Assembly: GCF_036588685.1 (NCBI RefSeq)
Contig: NW_026963296.1
Coordinates: forward strand, 1,860,001-1,924,000
Source: Mytilus trossulus
Taxonomy: Eukaryota; Mollusca; Bivalvia; Mytilida; Mytilidae
Length of the DNA stretch: 64,000 nt
Direction: 5' to 3'
This document shows, in pieces, positions 1 through 11,330 of the stretch; position 1 is the stretch's first letter, and the number at the start of each line of letters is the position of its first letter. Both the position numbers and the translations under genes were made by a program. Under the pieces are notes generated by a model. The model searched no databases. It was not told where the DNA came from and saw nothing but the letters and a program-made list of their open reading frames with translations.

Positions 1-540
1 TGCGTGGTTTTTTGAGGGTATAAACACTTATTGTCCTCGGTAATAGATTAATGATACATTTATGACTGACAGAAGGAGATTTAACGAAGAAATGAAATTC
101 CTCTGAAAATTCATGACAACGTTTGAATAATGAGTGCTCCCGGCTTTTATACAAAGGAAGCAAATCTCCTGATCTCAAAACTGTTTTTCAGTTAAACATT
201 TCAATGAAATGTATACGAAATGTATGAACTATCTACCTAAATCAATGCAACATGCCAGGCAAAAATTAAAACATGTGTGTGACAATAATGGAAGATATTG
301 ATGGGTTGGTACAATAAGATAAGAAGAATACACTCCTCAATACCATTGCACTTTACCAACCATTACGCTGAAGTATTTTATTAGTATGGAAGTAACAAGC
401 AGTCGGGTAAAGTTAAGAATGTGGTGTCTGGTTAAGAGTTGGCAATCATACCAAATCTTTTTATCTGTTTATAGACAATGTTTGGGCTTTAGGCCAATCT
501 TTCTCGAAATTTAACTTAAAATAAAGGACACACCAAATTC
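1..540. other. No gene seen; AT-rich non-coding DNA
   Basis: No coding exon, RNA gene or repeat that I can place. Base composition matches the general AT-rich background of the window. Confidence 0.6.
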
Positions 541-760
541 GGTTTAGTTTGCATCATACCTTGACTGACATCTAGACATTAATGACTAGGATTATATATC
601 GGTTGAAAACAAAATTTGCTGTTTAATTCAGCTTTCAATTTTGAACTTTCCTTTTTTATGGAGCAATATTCCAGCAGCGCCTGAAAATTGAGAATATATC
701 GGACAGTGCATCCAATTTTCCAGATCTTGGATTTCTATCATGACTTCTTATGAAGGGATG
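541..760 (+). pseudogene. Retroelement reverse transcriptase relic (family R)
   Basis: Broken reading frames resemble the C-terminal part of the reverse transcriptase seen more clearly at 22385-22740 and 51616-51830. Recognisable pieces are a DLHL-like stretch from 'cttgactgacatctagac' and an 'agcaatattccagcagcgcc' segment that matches 'agcaacattccagcagggcc' at 22558-22577. Stops and indels are present. No 5' part of the element is seen, so this is a 5'-truncated dead copy. Further 3' sequence to about 1090 may belong to the same insertion but is too diverged to assign. Confidence 0.5.
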
Positions 761-2750
761 CTATGCTGTTAATGAAAATATTTAAGCGAGGGTTGAAAGT
801 AGTAAAGTTGCTGTAATTCTTTTGATGGTCGGTTTTTTTTTGTTATGGTGTAGTCTGTTTGTTTCTCTTTGTATGCGGACGATGTTTTTCTCTGGTATCT
901 TTTTCCTTCCTTTTTAAGTCAATGGATTCACGCGCCTATCCTAATAATCATTAGTTTAACGTTATTCTGCTTTCTGGCCTTTTTTTCAGACGTTATCATC
1001 AAAGGAATGCTACAACATGTTCAATTTGTTAACCTCAGTATCAGATCCAGTATTGGTTTAGCTCATTGCTGTGATCTTCCTTAGATGGTTTTTCTTCTTA
1101 ATTTGAACTCTTGTAGAAAGTTGTCTCATTTGCAATAGAACCTTTTATATTTTGATATTGTTTTATTCATTTATTATACTAATATTTGGCTTTGAGCGTT
1201 CCTGATTAAATATCCAGAAAAGCGCTTCGGACGCATAACATTTTTAAACGTGTTGTTTTCAAATCTTAACAGAATGATAAACAAGTTTGTGTCAAAGTAT
1301 TTTCTTTGGTTTCAATGATAAATTTCAGGTATAGGTAAGGTACTTGTTTTGGCATGGCTCTGTATTCATACATCCCGCAATTCTATTTTTTTGGTATTCT
1401 TGTCTTTCATCTTTGTTTATGTGCTTTTTTATATGCCATTTTTGTTGAAATATTTGTTTGTTTTATACTTTTTAACATTAAAATACAATGGTAATTTCTA
1501 GAGATACAACCTATATCTAGATAGAGGTATCGATTTGCAATATATTAGTTATTTTTAACTCCATATTTATCAAATATTTATGTTTATTTGAAAATATACA
1601 AAGACAAAGAATGTTGGGCATTGATCTGTTATATGATCATAGTCGTTATACATATTGTCGCAACAAATAAAGGACAAACTTTTTACTTCTTTGATCTAAA
1701 TATGGAACGGACAATGAAAGGTCAATGGTTTATTAAATCAAGTAGCGACCTTACATATTTATAAGGGGTTATTACATCATGTTCTATATCTAGCAGTGAA
1801 ATGTAACTTTCCAAAATTGTAATCATTATTTACAGTTTATTGTGACCAAGATAGGTTTTGGTTATGAAAAGATAGTTAATACTTATACAAAGTTTATATA
1901 TACGACCGGTATTATATGTATCGAATTAACTTATATAGGCGATAATTTACCAGTGATGCATTGATCCATATATATGGTATCAATCCGATCGGTATTATCT
2001 GAAAAATCGTCTTGTTGGACTCTTTGCATGACGAATCAAAATGTTTTTCCTTCGTTATTTTCCACACACAACGGCTCAAATTGATAACATCAATTGAGTT
2101 TGTAGTTTGTCAGTAATCCGGAAAAGTTCTGTCCATAACGTCTAAAGTGCAGTTGTGCAGAGATGTTATTAACATCGTCTAGTTCAACACATTTCCCCAG
2201 GTTGTAACCACTTATCTGTTAATTTCGTGATTAAACTTTCATATAGCGTTGATTTGGAACATCTTACATTTATTACTATTCGATATGGTTCATATGAATT
2301 CAAGAAAATTTCAGAAGAAAAAGAAATGAATCTCTGTCTAACGTATGCAAAATCTAGAAATGTATGTTGCATTTAGTACATTTATCAATTGTTCTTTTAC
2401 TTAATAAATTTTGAAATTATTAGAAACTGAGGTTTAAACTCCCTCGGAATTTAGATTGATTCGGCTATCTTTTATGTTTCTTGTTTGTTGTAGGCTCTCC
2501 AAGTGTTTCGCTTCTATTACATTCTTGGTTTTCATTCAACTAACTAACATACCGCTATCATGTTTACAGTATTGTTGGATGTTGTAAAACATGAATGTGA
2601 ATTTTAAAAACACAACTTCAAATCAAATAATATTTGTATATCTTATTATCATTATGAGAAACCTTATATATTTTATCAGATACCTCGAAATTGATTTATT
2701 ATAAAAACGGCTGACCAAACTGTTAAGCCTAATATGTGTTATCTATCATA
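761..2750. other. Mostly unassigned non-coding DNA with one family H fragment
   Basis: A short repeat, family H, occurs at about 1180-1260 ('ttgagcgttcctgat' followed by a 'ccagaaaagcgcttcgg' motif) and again near 40540-40640. A scrap of the V1 repeat end ('gttgtctcatttgcaat') is at about 1107. The remaining sequence shows no credible exon. Confidence 0.45.
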
Positions 2751-2751
2751 C

Positions 2752-2871
2752 ACAACACAACGATCACATAGTCATTATAACCTGGAGGTACACATGCAAT
2801 CAAGGAAGTTAAACGGCATGACAATATGTAACTTGTAAGACTTGTAATCACACGTTCGGTTATTATTTCTA
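2752..2871 (+). promoter_or_regulatory. Conserved upstream module of TRIM copy A: candidate 5' non-coding exon and splice donor
   Basis: The block contains 'gatcacatagtcattataacc', 'ggtacacatgcaat', 'aaggaagtt' and ends at 'ttctagtaagttcgac'. Related blocks occur at 40800-40929, 51275-51395 and 56165-56292, each on the + strand upstream of a TRIM-like copy, with the strongest conservation at the GTAAGT donor. A donor at 2872 would pair with the acceptor AG at 4255-4256, giving a 1385-nt intron that ends 2 nt before the copy A ATG. The exon start and any core promoter are not resolved. Because copy A is broken, this module may no longer matter. Confidence 0.5.
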
Positions 2872-2943
2872 GTAAGTTCGACTCATTGCAGGATATCAAA
2901 TATACAATCTTAGTTATGTTTATCTGTGGTCGTTGGCTTAATA

Positions 2944-3174
2944 GAGGGTCTCATTTGGGCTCTAGGCGTGACACGGGATTGTCGATTTTTTGTAGTAAGC
3001 GTGACACGTGAAAGTCAAATTATTGTGTCGTGAAAATGGGAAATGAATTCTAGCGGGACAAAGGAAATTACAAAAATATGAGATTTGCTTACGTACATAG
3101 TGTACGCGGGATACAGGAATCTGACAAAACAGTGAGTGAGATCCAGGATCAGAACCCTCAATGAGACCCCCTTG
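2944..3174. mobile_element. MITE-like element with short terminal inverted repeats
   Basis: The left end 'gagggtctcatt' (2944-2955) is the near reverse complement of 'aatgagacccccttg' (3160-3174). The element is about 230 bp, non-coding, and lies inside the predicted 5' intron of TRIM copy A. No transposase is encoded, so any movement depended on another element. Confidence 0.55.
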
Positions 3175-3599
3175 ATATTTCTCTTTCTTATTGATCAGCA
3201 TAAAAAATGAACAAACATTGTAACAGTTGTAGTTACACCTCAAAAACTACAGAATTTGCAGTGCAGTTTGAAATGATTTCATCTTTATGAAATGCAAAAT
3301 TTCCTACATCTAGTGGATGCAAGGCTTTAAAACTTTAAAAACTGAACTGGCCTGAGGTAAGAATGTAATTAGATTCCTAATGGAATAAAAAAAGACTGCA
3401 CTGGTTACCCAAACATCACCTAACCAAGTTCTTTATATCTGAGAATCGGGAAATATATAACTTCAATTTTAGTATTCATCCATACATGTTTGTATCATTC
3501 AAAATCAACCGTCAAACTGTATACTACAGAGATCATCAGTCCTTCACCTTTCATTTGACATCTCGATTTCCACGACATATTCTTCATAGATTTGAGATT

Positions 3600-3950
3600 T
3601 GTTTTGTTGTTGTTGTTTAATTTGATGTATGCCCTTTTTTGTCTCTTAGTTACATTAGTTTGTTTTATAGTGACCAATTAAGATGATAACACTATATTGA
3701 CTGCTGTATCCCTATTTTGTTTTACATTTTTACCTATTATGTCTGTTTGTTTTGTTCACGAATCAAAATAATCGAATTTGATTTGAGCGTCATAAAAGTG
3801 AGAGGTTTAGGTTATGAAAAATACCTGTTTGAAGTCAGGAATATGACAGTTGTTATTCATTCGTTTGGCGTCTTTGAGCTATTGATTTTGCTATTTGATT
3901 AAAGACTTTCCTTTTTGAACTTTCCTCGGAGTTCAGTATTTTTGTGATAT
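3600..3950 (+). repeat. Interspersed repeat, family F
   Basis: Contains 'ggaatatgacagttgttatt', a 'tttgattttgctatttgatt' stretch and ends near 'cggagttcagtatttttgtg'. Related copies are at 20280-20420 and about 21190-21280 (-), 43680-43750, 44158-44290 and 44310-44450 (+), and 58780-58880 (+). No coding content. This copy lies in the predicted 5' intron of copy A. Confidence 0.6.
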
Positions 3951-4258
3951 GTCTTTATGATAGATTCATAATACATTTCATCAAAATGTACGAATCTTCA
4001 AATAATCACTAAAACCTTGCAAAATGTCATAATCGTAACTTGATTAAGGTTATTTTTAATGTAGAAATGACAGTTTATTTGGTAAAATTTGAAATTGTTT
4101 CAGATCCGTACACATGCTCAGAAAGGCATTTATATGAAGCAGCACAATACTAGCTGTAATAGGTGTTTATGTACAAGTTATTTGCAAGTTTATATCTCCA
4201 TACTTATATCATATTTAAGCTGTATGTTATCATTATCCTTTAAAATTTATTTACAGAC

Positions 4259-5901
4259 ATGGCTGCCGTAACAAGTACAAATTGTACGGTTTGTGAGTCA
4301 CAGTCCATTATAAAAACAGCTGTGAAGTGGTGTTTCGAATGTGATGAAGCATTTTGTCCAGACTGCCTTAAGTACCATAGCAACGTTAAGTCAACAAAAA
4401 GTCACGATGTTATTGATGTAAGTGATTTAAAAGAGCCGCTCGAATTTGTAATGAAAATAAAGCAATACTGCAAAGATCATAGGGCGCCATTTCAGAACTA
4501 TTGCATAAGTCATGAACAACCATGTTGTAGTAAATGCATCAACACCACCCTCAAAAACTGTACATATTTGCCACCTCTCGATGACGTTACCAAAGATGCT
4601 CGCACGTCAACAGCCGTCATAGACATACAAAAGCGTCTACAGGTTCTAAAAGAATATTATGAGAGCCTCTGTCAAGAAAAAGAGTCAAATGCCAAGGAAA
4701 TAAAGGCCCAGTCGAAAACTATCATGATTGCGCATGTTACTTCTGCCCGACTTAAACTAAATCAGCTGTTAGACCGTCTAGAAAGAGAAATTCGTCAGAA
4801 GGTTTCCGAGCTTGAAAATAATACCATACAAAGCATCGATAAAATAACAAAAAACCTTAAAGATAAGGAGTTCAGGGTTCGTGATTTATACAAAGGCATT
4901 ATCAAAATGAGAAACCATTAGTCAGACCTTCAGATTTTCATTGGAACCAAATAATTCGAATTAGAATTCAGAACATTAGAGAAAGAAGTTAAGGAATTAA
5001 ACAAAGATCACCAGTACGAAACTGTCTGTTTTTTAATCTGAATTAGATTTTCTCGGTGATGTTGCGATAGAGATACAACCATCAACGATTTGTTACACAC
5101 AATCAAAGGAAAAGCAAGCACAGATTACGGTCCATAGATAGACATATTGATGACATCAATCTAAAAGTAGAAAAGCAATTCAATGTTGGAGGAACATATG
5201 TATTTGGCAGTACAATTTTAGAAAATGATACTGTATGTTTTGCGGATTTTGCCACAAAGTCTTTGTTTATCAAATACACGAACGAATCGAGGGTCCACTT
5301 AATCGATCTTCATACAAAACCATATGACAATTCGAAAGTAGACAGCCAAACATTAGCTGTTACGACAGGTTCTGCTGGAAGTAAAATTTTAATCGTTAAT
5401 CTGAAGGAAAACTCTGTTGATAAAACCTTCAACACTGCGCACTACTGCTGTGGAGTATCCTTTTTTGATGGAAACTTAATTTGCAGTTCACAATCCAGGG
5501 GATTGATTTCACTGAATTTACAGGATGACATAATGAAGGATCTTGATATCGGAAGTAAAGCATCTGATGGATATGTCGCGGTGCATGATGGTAAAATTTA
5601 CTGCGCTGAAAACAGCCCTCCTTTAATACAGTGCTACAATGCTGATAATACACTTGCATGGGAATTCAAGGACAAATCGTTACGTGAACCAAGAGGTATA
5701 GCGGTTGATAATAGTGGCATCGTTTATGTCGGAAATCAGTGCGCTGGAACCGTGGTAATAATATCCCAAGATGGAAGCAAACATAAAGCTATAAATATTG
5801 AAGGAATTCCTAAACCAAGGACACTAAGCTTCAATGAAGCAAGGACTCGTTTGCTTATATGCGGTTTAGAAGGATCAGCGGGTATCTTTGATATCACTTA
5901 A
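4259..5901 (+). pseudogene. TRIM-like copy A: B-box/coiled-coil/beta-propeller pseudogene
   Basis: The first 220 codons (4259-4921) match copies B and E: Cys9-Cys12, Cys25-Cys28, Cys33-Cys36 and His40 of a B-box 1-like zinc site, then a second B-box-like Cys/His cluster (about residues 71-101) and the start of the coiled coil. The frame stops at TAG 4919-4921, where B and E have Ala (HASELQ), and again at TAA 4952-4954, where they have a Glu or Cys codon. Another stop and a deletion follow in the linker near 5040. From about 5170 to 5901 the beta-propeller half is open again, but in a different frame. The start is chosen by similarity and by the acceptor 'ttacag' ending 2 nt before ATG. No full-length product is possible from this sequence; transcription or a C-terminal fragment cannot be excluded. 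Confidence 0.85.
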
Positions 5902-6762
5902 TACATGTATTATGCATGTAAATTAACATCCAGATCATGCGTATTAAGTTATATAATTTGTAAAATATAGTACTTTATATCGTGTTTTCTTTTTTAATAA
6001 CAACACAGAGTATGCCATTACTAGGTTTACAGGGGCACTGGTTGTCAAATTCATGTTAACCGATTTGATTCAAATTCTCATATTAGCTTCATAACAATGT
6101 AAACAATTTATCCAAATTATAAAAAGTCTGAATAAAACAATTTTAGAGCATGGACACGAAAATATACAACTTCGTTTCGTGTAGATTGTTGTCTAGACGC
6201 CATCTTATTAAATATTGAGATGACCCCACAAGGAACCGACGCTCATATAAAACGATACAATCATAAACATCAATAGATAAAAATAAATGGTCCTCGTGCA
6301 AATTAATTTGTCTTTTTTTGTTTGATTTCAATTATAAGGTTATAAAAATAACTTATTTTTGAATTTTACCTGTATGATTTTTTGTAGATTGAATCAGTCA
6401 ATCACATGATTTAAATGTGTATCACTTCAATTATTTCTTTAACGGCCAAATACGCATCAACAATTCAAAATCAATCTCTAGATAAAAGTTAAATTTGAGT
6501 TCACATGAATACGAATTCAATCAAGTCATCAATGTTTCTCATCTTTTTTGATAAAATTGAAGAAAACTGGCTGCTTAAATCATTATTTCACTATTTCACT
6601 TTAATTAGTGATTGAACAAAAACAAAATCTTAATTTAATCTTTTGATGTATTTCGTAGCTAGTGTGCTCCTTTAATAAGAAATGCCATTGCAACTTTATT
6701 GCCTGATTACCGTATCTTCATAATGCACTCTCTTTTATTGAGAACATCATCAATGGCGTACT
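5902..6762. other. Downstream of copy A; no gene seen
   Basis: AT-rich sequence. An AATAAA occurs near 6131, about 230 nt past the copy A stop, and could be its old polyadenylation signal. Nothing else could be assigned. Confidence 0.45.
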
Positions 6763-6964
6763 GGTCCGAGTACACAGTTATCGTCCTTTGATTGTCGTTG
6801 TTCACAAACATAGTCCTAAGTGTGGACAGTGTGTTACTTGCCAATTTTTGTTATATCCCTCCCAAATTTATTTCTCCATGTTTTATTCCTCATATAGCAA
6901 GTAGGGGGTGAAATGACACTGTTAGAAAAATTTGGGTCATACGAAATAACTGTGTACTCGAACC
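6763..6964. mobile_element. MITE with 19-bp terminal inverted repeats
   Basis: The left end 'ggtccgagtacacagttat' (6763-6781) pairs with 'ataactgtgtactcgaacc' (6946-6964) with one mismatch. The internal sequence shares 'ccaaatttatttctccatgt' with the larger element at 12910-13367, so the two are size variants of one non-autonomous family. No coding capacity. Confidence 0.75.
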
Positions 6965-7940
6965 TACTATAGTTTTAAAGAAGGTAAACGTGAAATCGAT
7001 CGTGAAAGAAACACAAGGAATAAAGAGCGGGTAAAGAGTTGAGCATGTTGAGATAGCATGTGGATTGATCTGTTTTTAAAGTACATAATATGTTTAACTA
7101 CGTTGTTTGATAAGGGATATGTGTTTAAATACTAACGCAATATCGTTTCTATTCTCGTAGAAAGTTAAACATGGCAGTATAATACGTTTGTTGATTGTGG
7201 ATATTATCTGGCAGAAGCAGAAACATTGTTTAATAAATTGGTCTTGACTGTGCAATGCCCAAAACATCATACATATCAGGACAAACCCATTTGCGAGTAT
7301 GGTCTTGAGGAAACGATGATAGTCCGTCGGAAGGAAACGATAAATGGCTGACCCGTGTTAAAAGAGAGCCATACACTCTTGTAGATTTCGAAAAAGAGTA
7401 GGCTAATGCCGCTACAAGGCAGAACTCGCACTCGTAAAGTGGAAAGGGATTAATATTTGTTTCCCAATCCACTATAATAAATATGTTTAAACTAAACTAA
7501 GACAAAACCGTATTATGTATTGATGATAAAGCATTCTTTAAAGTAGACAGACATGCCGAGTCCGAATTTTATCATACAGGATGGTTCATTACGAACCAGT
7601 CCGCAGTGACTCCACCTGAACACATGTTTTCTAAATCCTAATCGACTATACTGCCTTTTCTATCAAATGTCATGTATATTACAGGAAAACAATTTAATTC
7701 GACAAAGTAATACCCCAATTGTTTGTCAGGACCATACATCAATCCAACATCATCAAATGCACGAGAAAAGATAAGGCAGTATTATCGATTGAAGAGAGAC
7801 ATTAAACGTCGTAGGATTTTTAATGAAACTTTATGCATTGAATTCTATCCATTATATCTTATATACACAAACTTAAAAAAAATGTTCGAGATGTTCATAC
7901 AAATTAGTTAGAAAGTCATGCCGACTTCTACAATAATTTT
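6965..7940. other. No gene seen
   Basis: Only short open frames without splice context or recognisable domains. Confidence 0.4.
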
Positions 7941-8345
7941 CAAAGATACCAGGATTATAATTTAATATGCCAGACGCGCGTTTCGTCTACATAAGACTCA
8001 TCAGTGACGCTCAAATCAAAATATTTATAAAGCCAAACAAGTACAAAGTTGATGAGCATTGAGGATTCAAAATTCCAAAAAAGTAGTGCCAAATAAGGCT
8101 AAGGTAATCTATACCTGGGATAAGAAAATCCTTAGTTTTTCGAAAATTCAAAGTTTTGTTAACAGGAAATTTATAAAAATGACCAAATTATTGATATTCA
8201 TGTCAACACAGAAGTGATGACTACTGGGCTGGTGATACCCTCGGGGACGAAACGTCCACCAGCAGTGGCATCGACCCAGTGGTGTAAATAGTTATCAAAG
8301 ATACCAGGATTATAATTCAGTACGCCAGACGCGCGTGACGTGAAA
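7941..8345 (+). repeat. Interspersed repeat, family G, with its end sequence on both sides
   Basis: 'aaagataccaggattataat' followed by 'gccagacgcgcg' occurs at about 7945-7980 and again at about 8297-8335. Between them lie 'gataagaaaatccttagttt' and a segment on cgaaacgtccaccag. Other copies are at 20005-20150 and 26228-26440 (+), and 46745-46985, 50110-50330, 53010-53140 and 58140-58305 (-), with a scrap at 17110-17165. The directly repeated end suggests a tandem or nested pair. No protein is evident. Confidence 0.65.
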
Positions 8346-8598
8346 CGTTTCTTTAAATCTTTATCACATTTTGTACATTTTAAGGTACTGCTTATTTGTA
8401 ACTTACATTTATAAAGAGCACTCAATCTTAATATTTTAGAATTACTTAATATATAGTATTATTTAAAAAAATGACCTAACGATTTATTAAATGAATAGCC
8501 AAATCAATGTTATTCTACTGAAATTTTATAACATTGTGAGTATACTATTTAGGCATTTATTGCTTTATATGCAAGGTAGCCAGGTGTTGCTTTTTTTT

Positions 8599-8616
8599 GG
8601 GGGGGGGGGGGGGGGG
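8599..8616. repeat. Homopolymer run, about T8 then G18
   Basis: A run of about 18 G directly follows 8 T. Long G runs are hard to sequence, so the length is uncertain. The flanks 8346-8985 hold no gene I can support. Confidence 0.8.
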
Positions 8617-8989
8617 TTCATTTAGTATATTTAGATTCACCTTGGTTATATTAGTATAACATGTATGCTTCGTCTTCTTAGATTTTGAAGTACCAGATAA
8701 GAATTTGTCTAGATTTTAATGAAATATGCAAATTTTAAGAGTAGTATGTAATTTATGTGTAAGATTGTTCATATCAATATAAACTAATATGTGTTTCACC
8801 TGTTCACGACTGTTTTGTATAAACAATCAATATGTTTGTATATTTAATTTTAATTTCTAATTTTGCCAAATAACTCTCAAAAAGTAATGTGTATCTAATT
8901 TAAAGCTAGAAAACAAGCCCGGTAACATATTTTCTTTCTCTTTTTTTCTTATCTGAAAGAATGTTATAAGACCATTTGTATTTTTATCC

Positions 8990-9340
8990 GTCTGATGAAT
9001 TGAGACTTTTTCAACTGATTTTTATTGTTCGTTCATATGGTAAACTGTTATACCAATGTCCCAGGTAAGGGGAGGTTAAGTATCCCGCTAACAACATGTT
9101 TAACCCCGCCACATTATAGTTCTAAGTCAGGAGCCTGTAATTCAGAAGTTGTCGTTTGTTCATATATTGCATGATTGTTTTTCGTTCACTTTTTACATAA
9201 ATTAGGCCGGAAGCTTTCTCGTTTCAATTGTCATTTTGGGACCTTTTATAGCTTTCTATGTGGTAAGGGCTTTGTTCATTGGTGAAGGCCGTGCGGAGGG
9301 TTGTGTCATTGGCAATCATACCATATTCTTTATATACATT
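8990..9340 (+). repeat. V1 repeat, half copy
   Basis: Matches the right half of the full V1 element (33137-33950): 'tctgatgaattgagactttt', 'aacatgtttaaccccgcc', 'ttgtcgtttgttcatat' and the end 'cattggcaatcataccat'. The left arm is missing. Confidence 0.65.
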
Positions 9341-9566
9341 GTATATATATTTTATCTTAAACACTATATATTGCAGTTTCATCACACAAAACTAGGTGAT
9401 ATTTGCAACTTGCACATTTTGACAACCGGGTAAAACAAATAGAACAGTTAACATTTTTTAAATGGAATATGATCTAAGAAAAGTAAAAAAAAAATAAAAA
9501 TACTGAACTCCAAGGAAAATAAAATCGGAGAGTCCCTAATCACATGGCAAAATAAAATTAAAATAA

Positions 9567-9705
9567 AATTGAGAATGAAAATGGGGAATGTGTCAAAGAC
9601 ACATCAGCCCGAACATATAACAGACAACAGCAGAAGGTCACCAACGCAGCGAACAAATCCCGCACCCGGAGGAGTTCTTCAACTGGCCTCTAAACAAATA
9701 TATAT
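9567..9705 (+). repeat. Interspersed repeat, family W, 5' part
   Basis: 'gagaatgaaaatggggaatg', 'gtgtcaaagacacatcag' and a 'cgcacccggagg' motif. Closely similar to 58405-58770 (the fullest copy), 38290-38600 and, reversed, 44596-44690 and 49660-49780. Confidence 0.65.
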
Positions 9706-9711
9706 ATACAA

Positions 9712-9845
9712 TATGAAAAAGAAGATGTGGTATGATTGCCATTGAGAAAACTATCCAAAAAAGACAAAAATGACACAAACATTATTCTTTATAAAGCCCA
9801 AGGTGTCAGTATTCACCTCAGAAACTAACAAAGCCTTTGAATAAA
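9712..9845 (-). repeat. V1 repeat arm, reverse orientation
   Basis: Begins 'aagaagatgtggtatgattg' and continues into 'gacacaaacattattcttt'. It is a partial solo arm adjoining the foldback element that starts at 9850. Confidence 0.6.
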
Positions 9846-9849
9846 CTTA

Positions 9850-10789
9850 TAGTCCAGTCAATCTAGCATAAATTTGACCCTTACCTGAAAGTAATTGCAA
9901 CAGAAGATTTTAAAGATTTAATCTTTAGCATTATACCCCAAATATACACAGAAAAAAGTCCCATAAAATATAACTTGAGGAAAACTTAAAAAATCACCAT
10001 TTAAATTCCTATGGAGATTTGCATTGAAAAGGGAAATAACTCTTGCAAAAAAGGCAGAAATATCAATAAAAATTGATACAAAATTATAACTTTCCCGCTT
10101 CTATTCATCAGAATGTATTGATTCTTGATTTTTTAGCAATCTTTAGAGTATAACAAACAACTCTAAAGGTGTGTTCATATATTTTATCAAGCTATACTCT
10201 AGATTTCATAATTTATTAGTTGACCATTTATTGAAATTTTCAACATGTCAAGGTAAAGAATCTCAAATTTAATAAAAATAATTAAGCATGTATTCTTCTT
10301 TTTGTGGTTTAAAGTTTCTTTAGATAAGTAAGTTGCTGATAAAATATAATATACAGATATAAACAATACCAAATTTTCACATTATTTTTTCAAAATGGTT
10401 ACAAAGCTTCAAATTTGCAATTTCTTTAATGAAAAATGCCCGAAAAAAATAAAACTACCCATAACACTTCGGTTTTGTACATTTCATGAGCAGAAGATTA
10501 TACAATTTAGTCAATTACAAACTTATAACCCCATCAAAGTATCATATTATACATAAATTTCAAGAAAAACAACAAAAAACTGACCCCAAAAGACTAATTT
10601 TTGCAAGAGTTATCTCCCCTCCCAATGTTAATTTCCATAGGAAATTTAAAATGCTTATTTTGAGTTTTCCTCAAGTTAGATTTTATGGAACTTTTTTCTG
10701 TGTATATAAAGGGCATAATACTATAGATTGGAACTAAAATATTTTCTGTTGCAATTAGTTTGAGGTTAAATCTTAGTTTGACTGGACTA
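9850..10789. mobile_element. Foldback element with long inverted arms (about 940 bp)
   Basis: Outer ends 'tagtccagtcaa' (9850-9861) and 'ttgactggacta' (10778-10789) are perfect inverted repeats. The complementarity continues for roughly 200-240 bp with mismatches: for example 'ttgcaacagaag' near 9896 against 'ttctgttgcaat' near 10745, and 'actcttgcaaaaaa' near 10041 against 'tttttgcaagagtt' near 10598. The centre has no transposase or conserved protein. It looks like a non-autonomous DNA transposon. Confidence 0.75.
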
Positions 10790-10791
10790 CT

Positions 10792-10995
10792 GTGGATTCA
10801 TTAATTTTCGTGGGTACCAATTTTCGTGGATTAAAGAAAACTTACATCTTCGTGGATATTTGATTTCGTGGTTTTGCCGTTGTCTCCATACAAGCTTATA
10901 GAAAATTTGTCATTCGTTGAACATTTAATTTCGTGGTTCACCTTGACCCACGAAATCCACGAAAATTGGTATCCAACGAATATTAATGAATCCAC
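10792..10995. mobile_element. Hairpin MITE with about 35-bp inverted ends
   Basis: The left end 'gtggattcattaattttcgt' and following 'accaattttcgtgga' pair with 'tccacgaaaattggt' and 'attaatgaatccac' at the right. Internal 'atttcgtggtt' motifs make it rich in self-complementary sequence. It abuts the previous foldback element with only two bases between them. Confidence 0.8.
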
Positions 10996-11189
10996 ATTAT
11001 TATTAAGAAGGGATATAATTACGATACTGTTGTGAAGTCATTGAAGATTGCATATTTTGGCGTTAATATTGAGTCACTGATAAGTTCTTTGCATTGGCAC
11101 TAAACACATTTATTCTAAAAACAGTTGTTGGCATGATATGGGTTATATTCTTCTCATATATGTTATGATGGTATGATACTTTAAATGGC

Positions 11190-11330
11190 CTTATTTATGT
11201 TAAAAAAATGAACGAAAAACAATTATTTAACACATAAACAAACGACAACCACTGAACTACATGCTCTTGTCTTGGGACAGACTCATACATACAGAATATG
11301 GATTATTAAATAACAGAATAATGTCTAAAA
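11190..11330 (-). repeat. V1 repeat fragment, reverse orientation
   Basis: 'aatgaacgaaaaacaa', 'aacaaacgacaaccactgaa' and 'cttgggacag' match the arm of the full V1 element at 33137-33950. Only the inner part of the arm remains. Confidence 0.6.
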
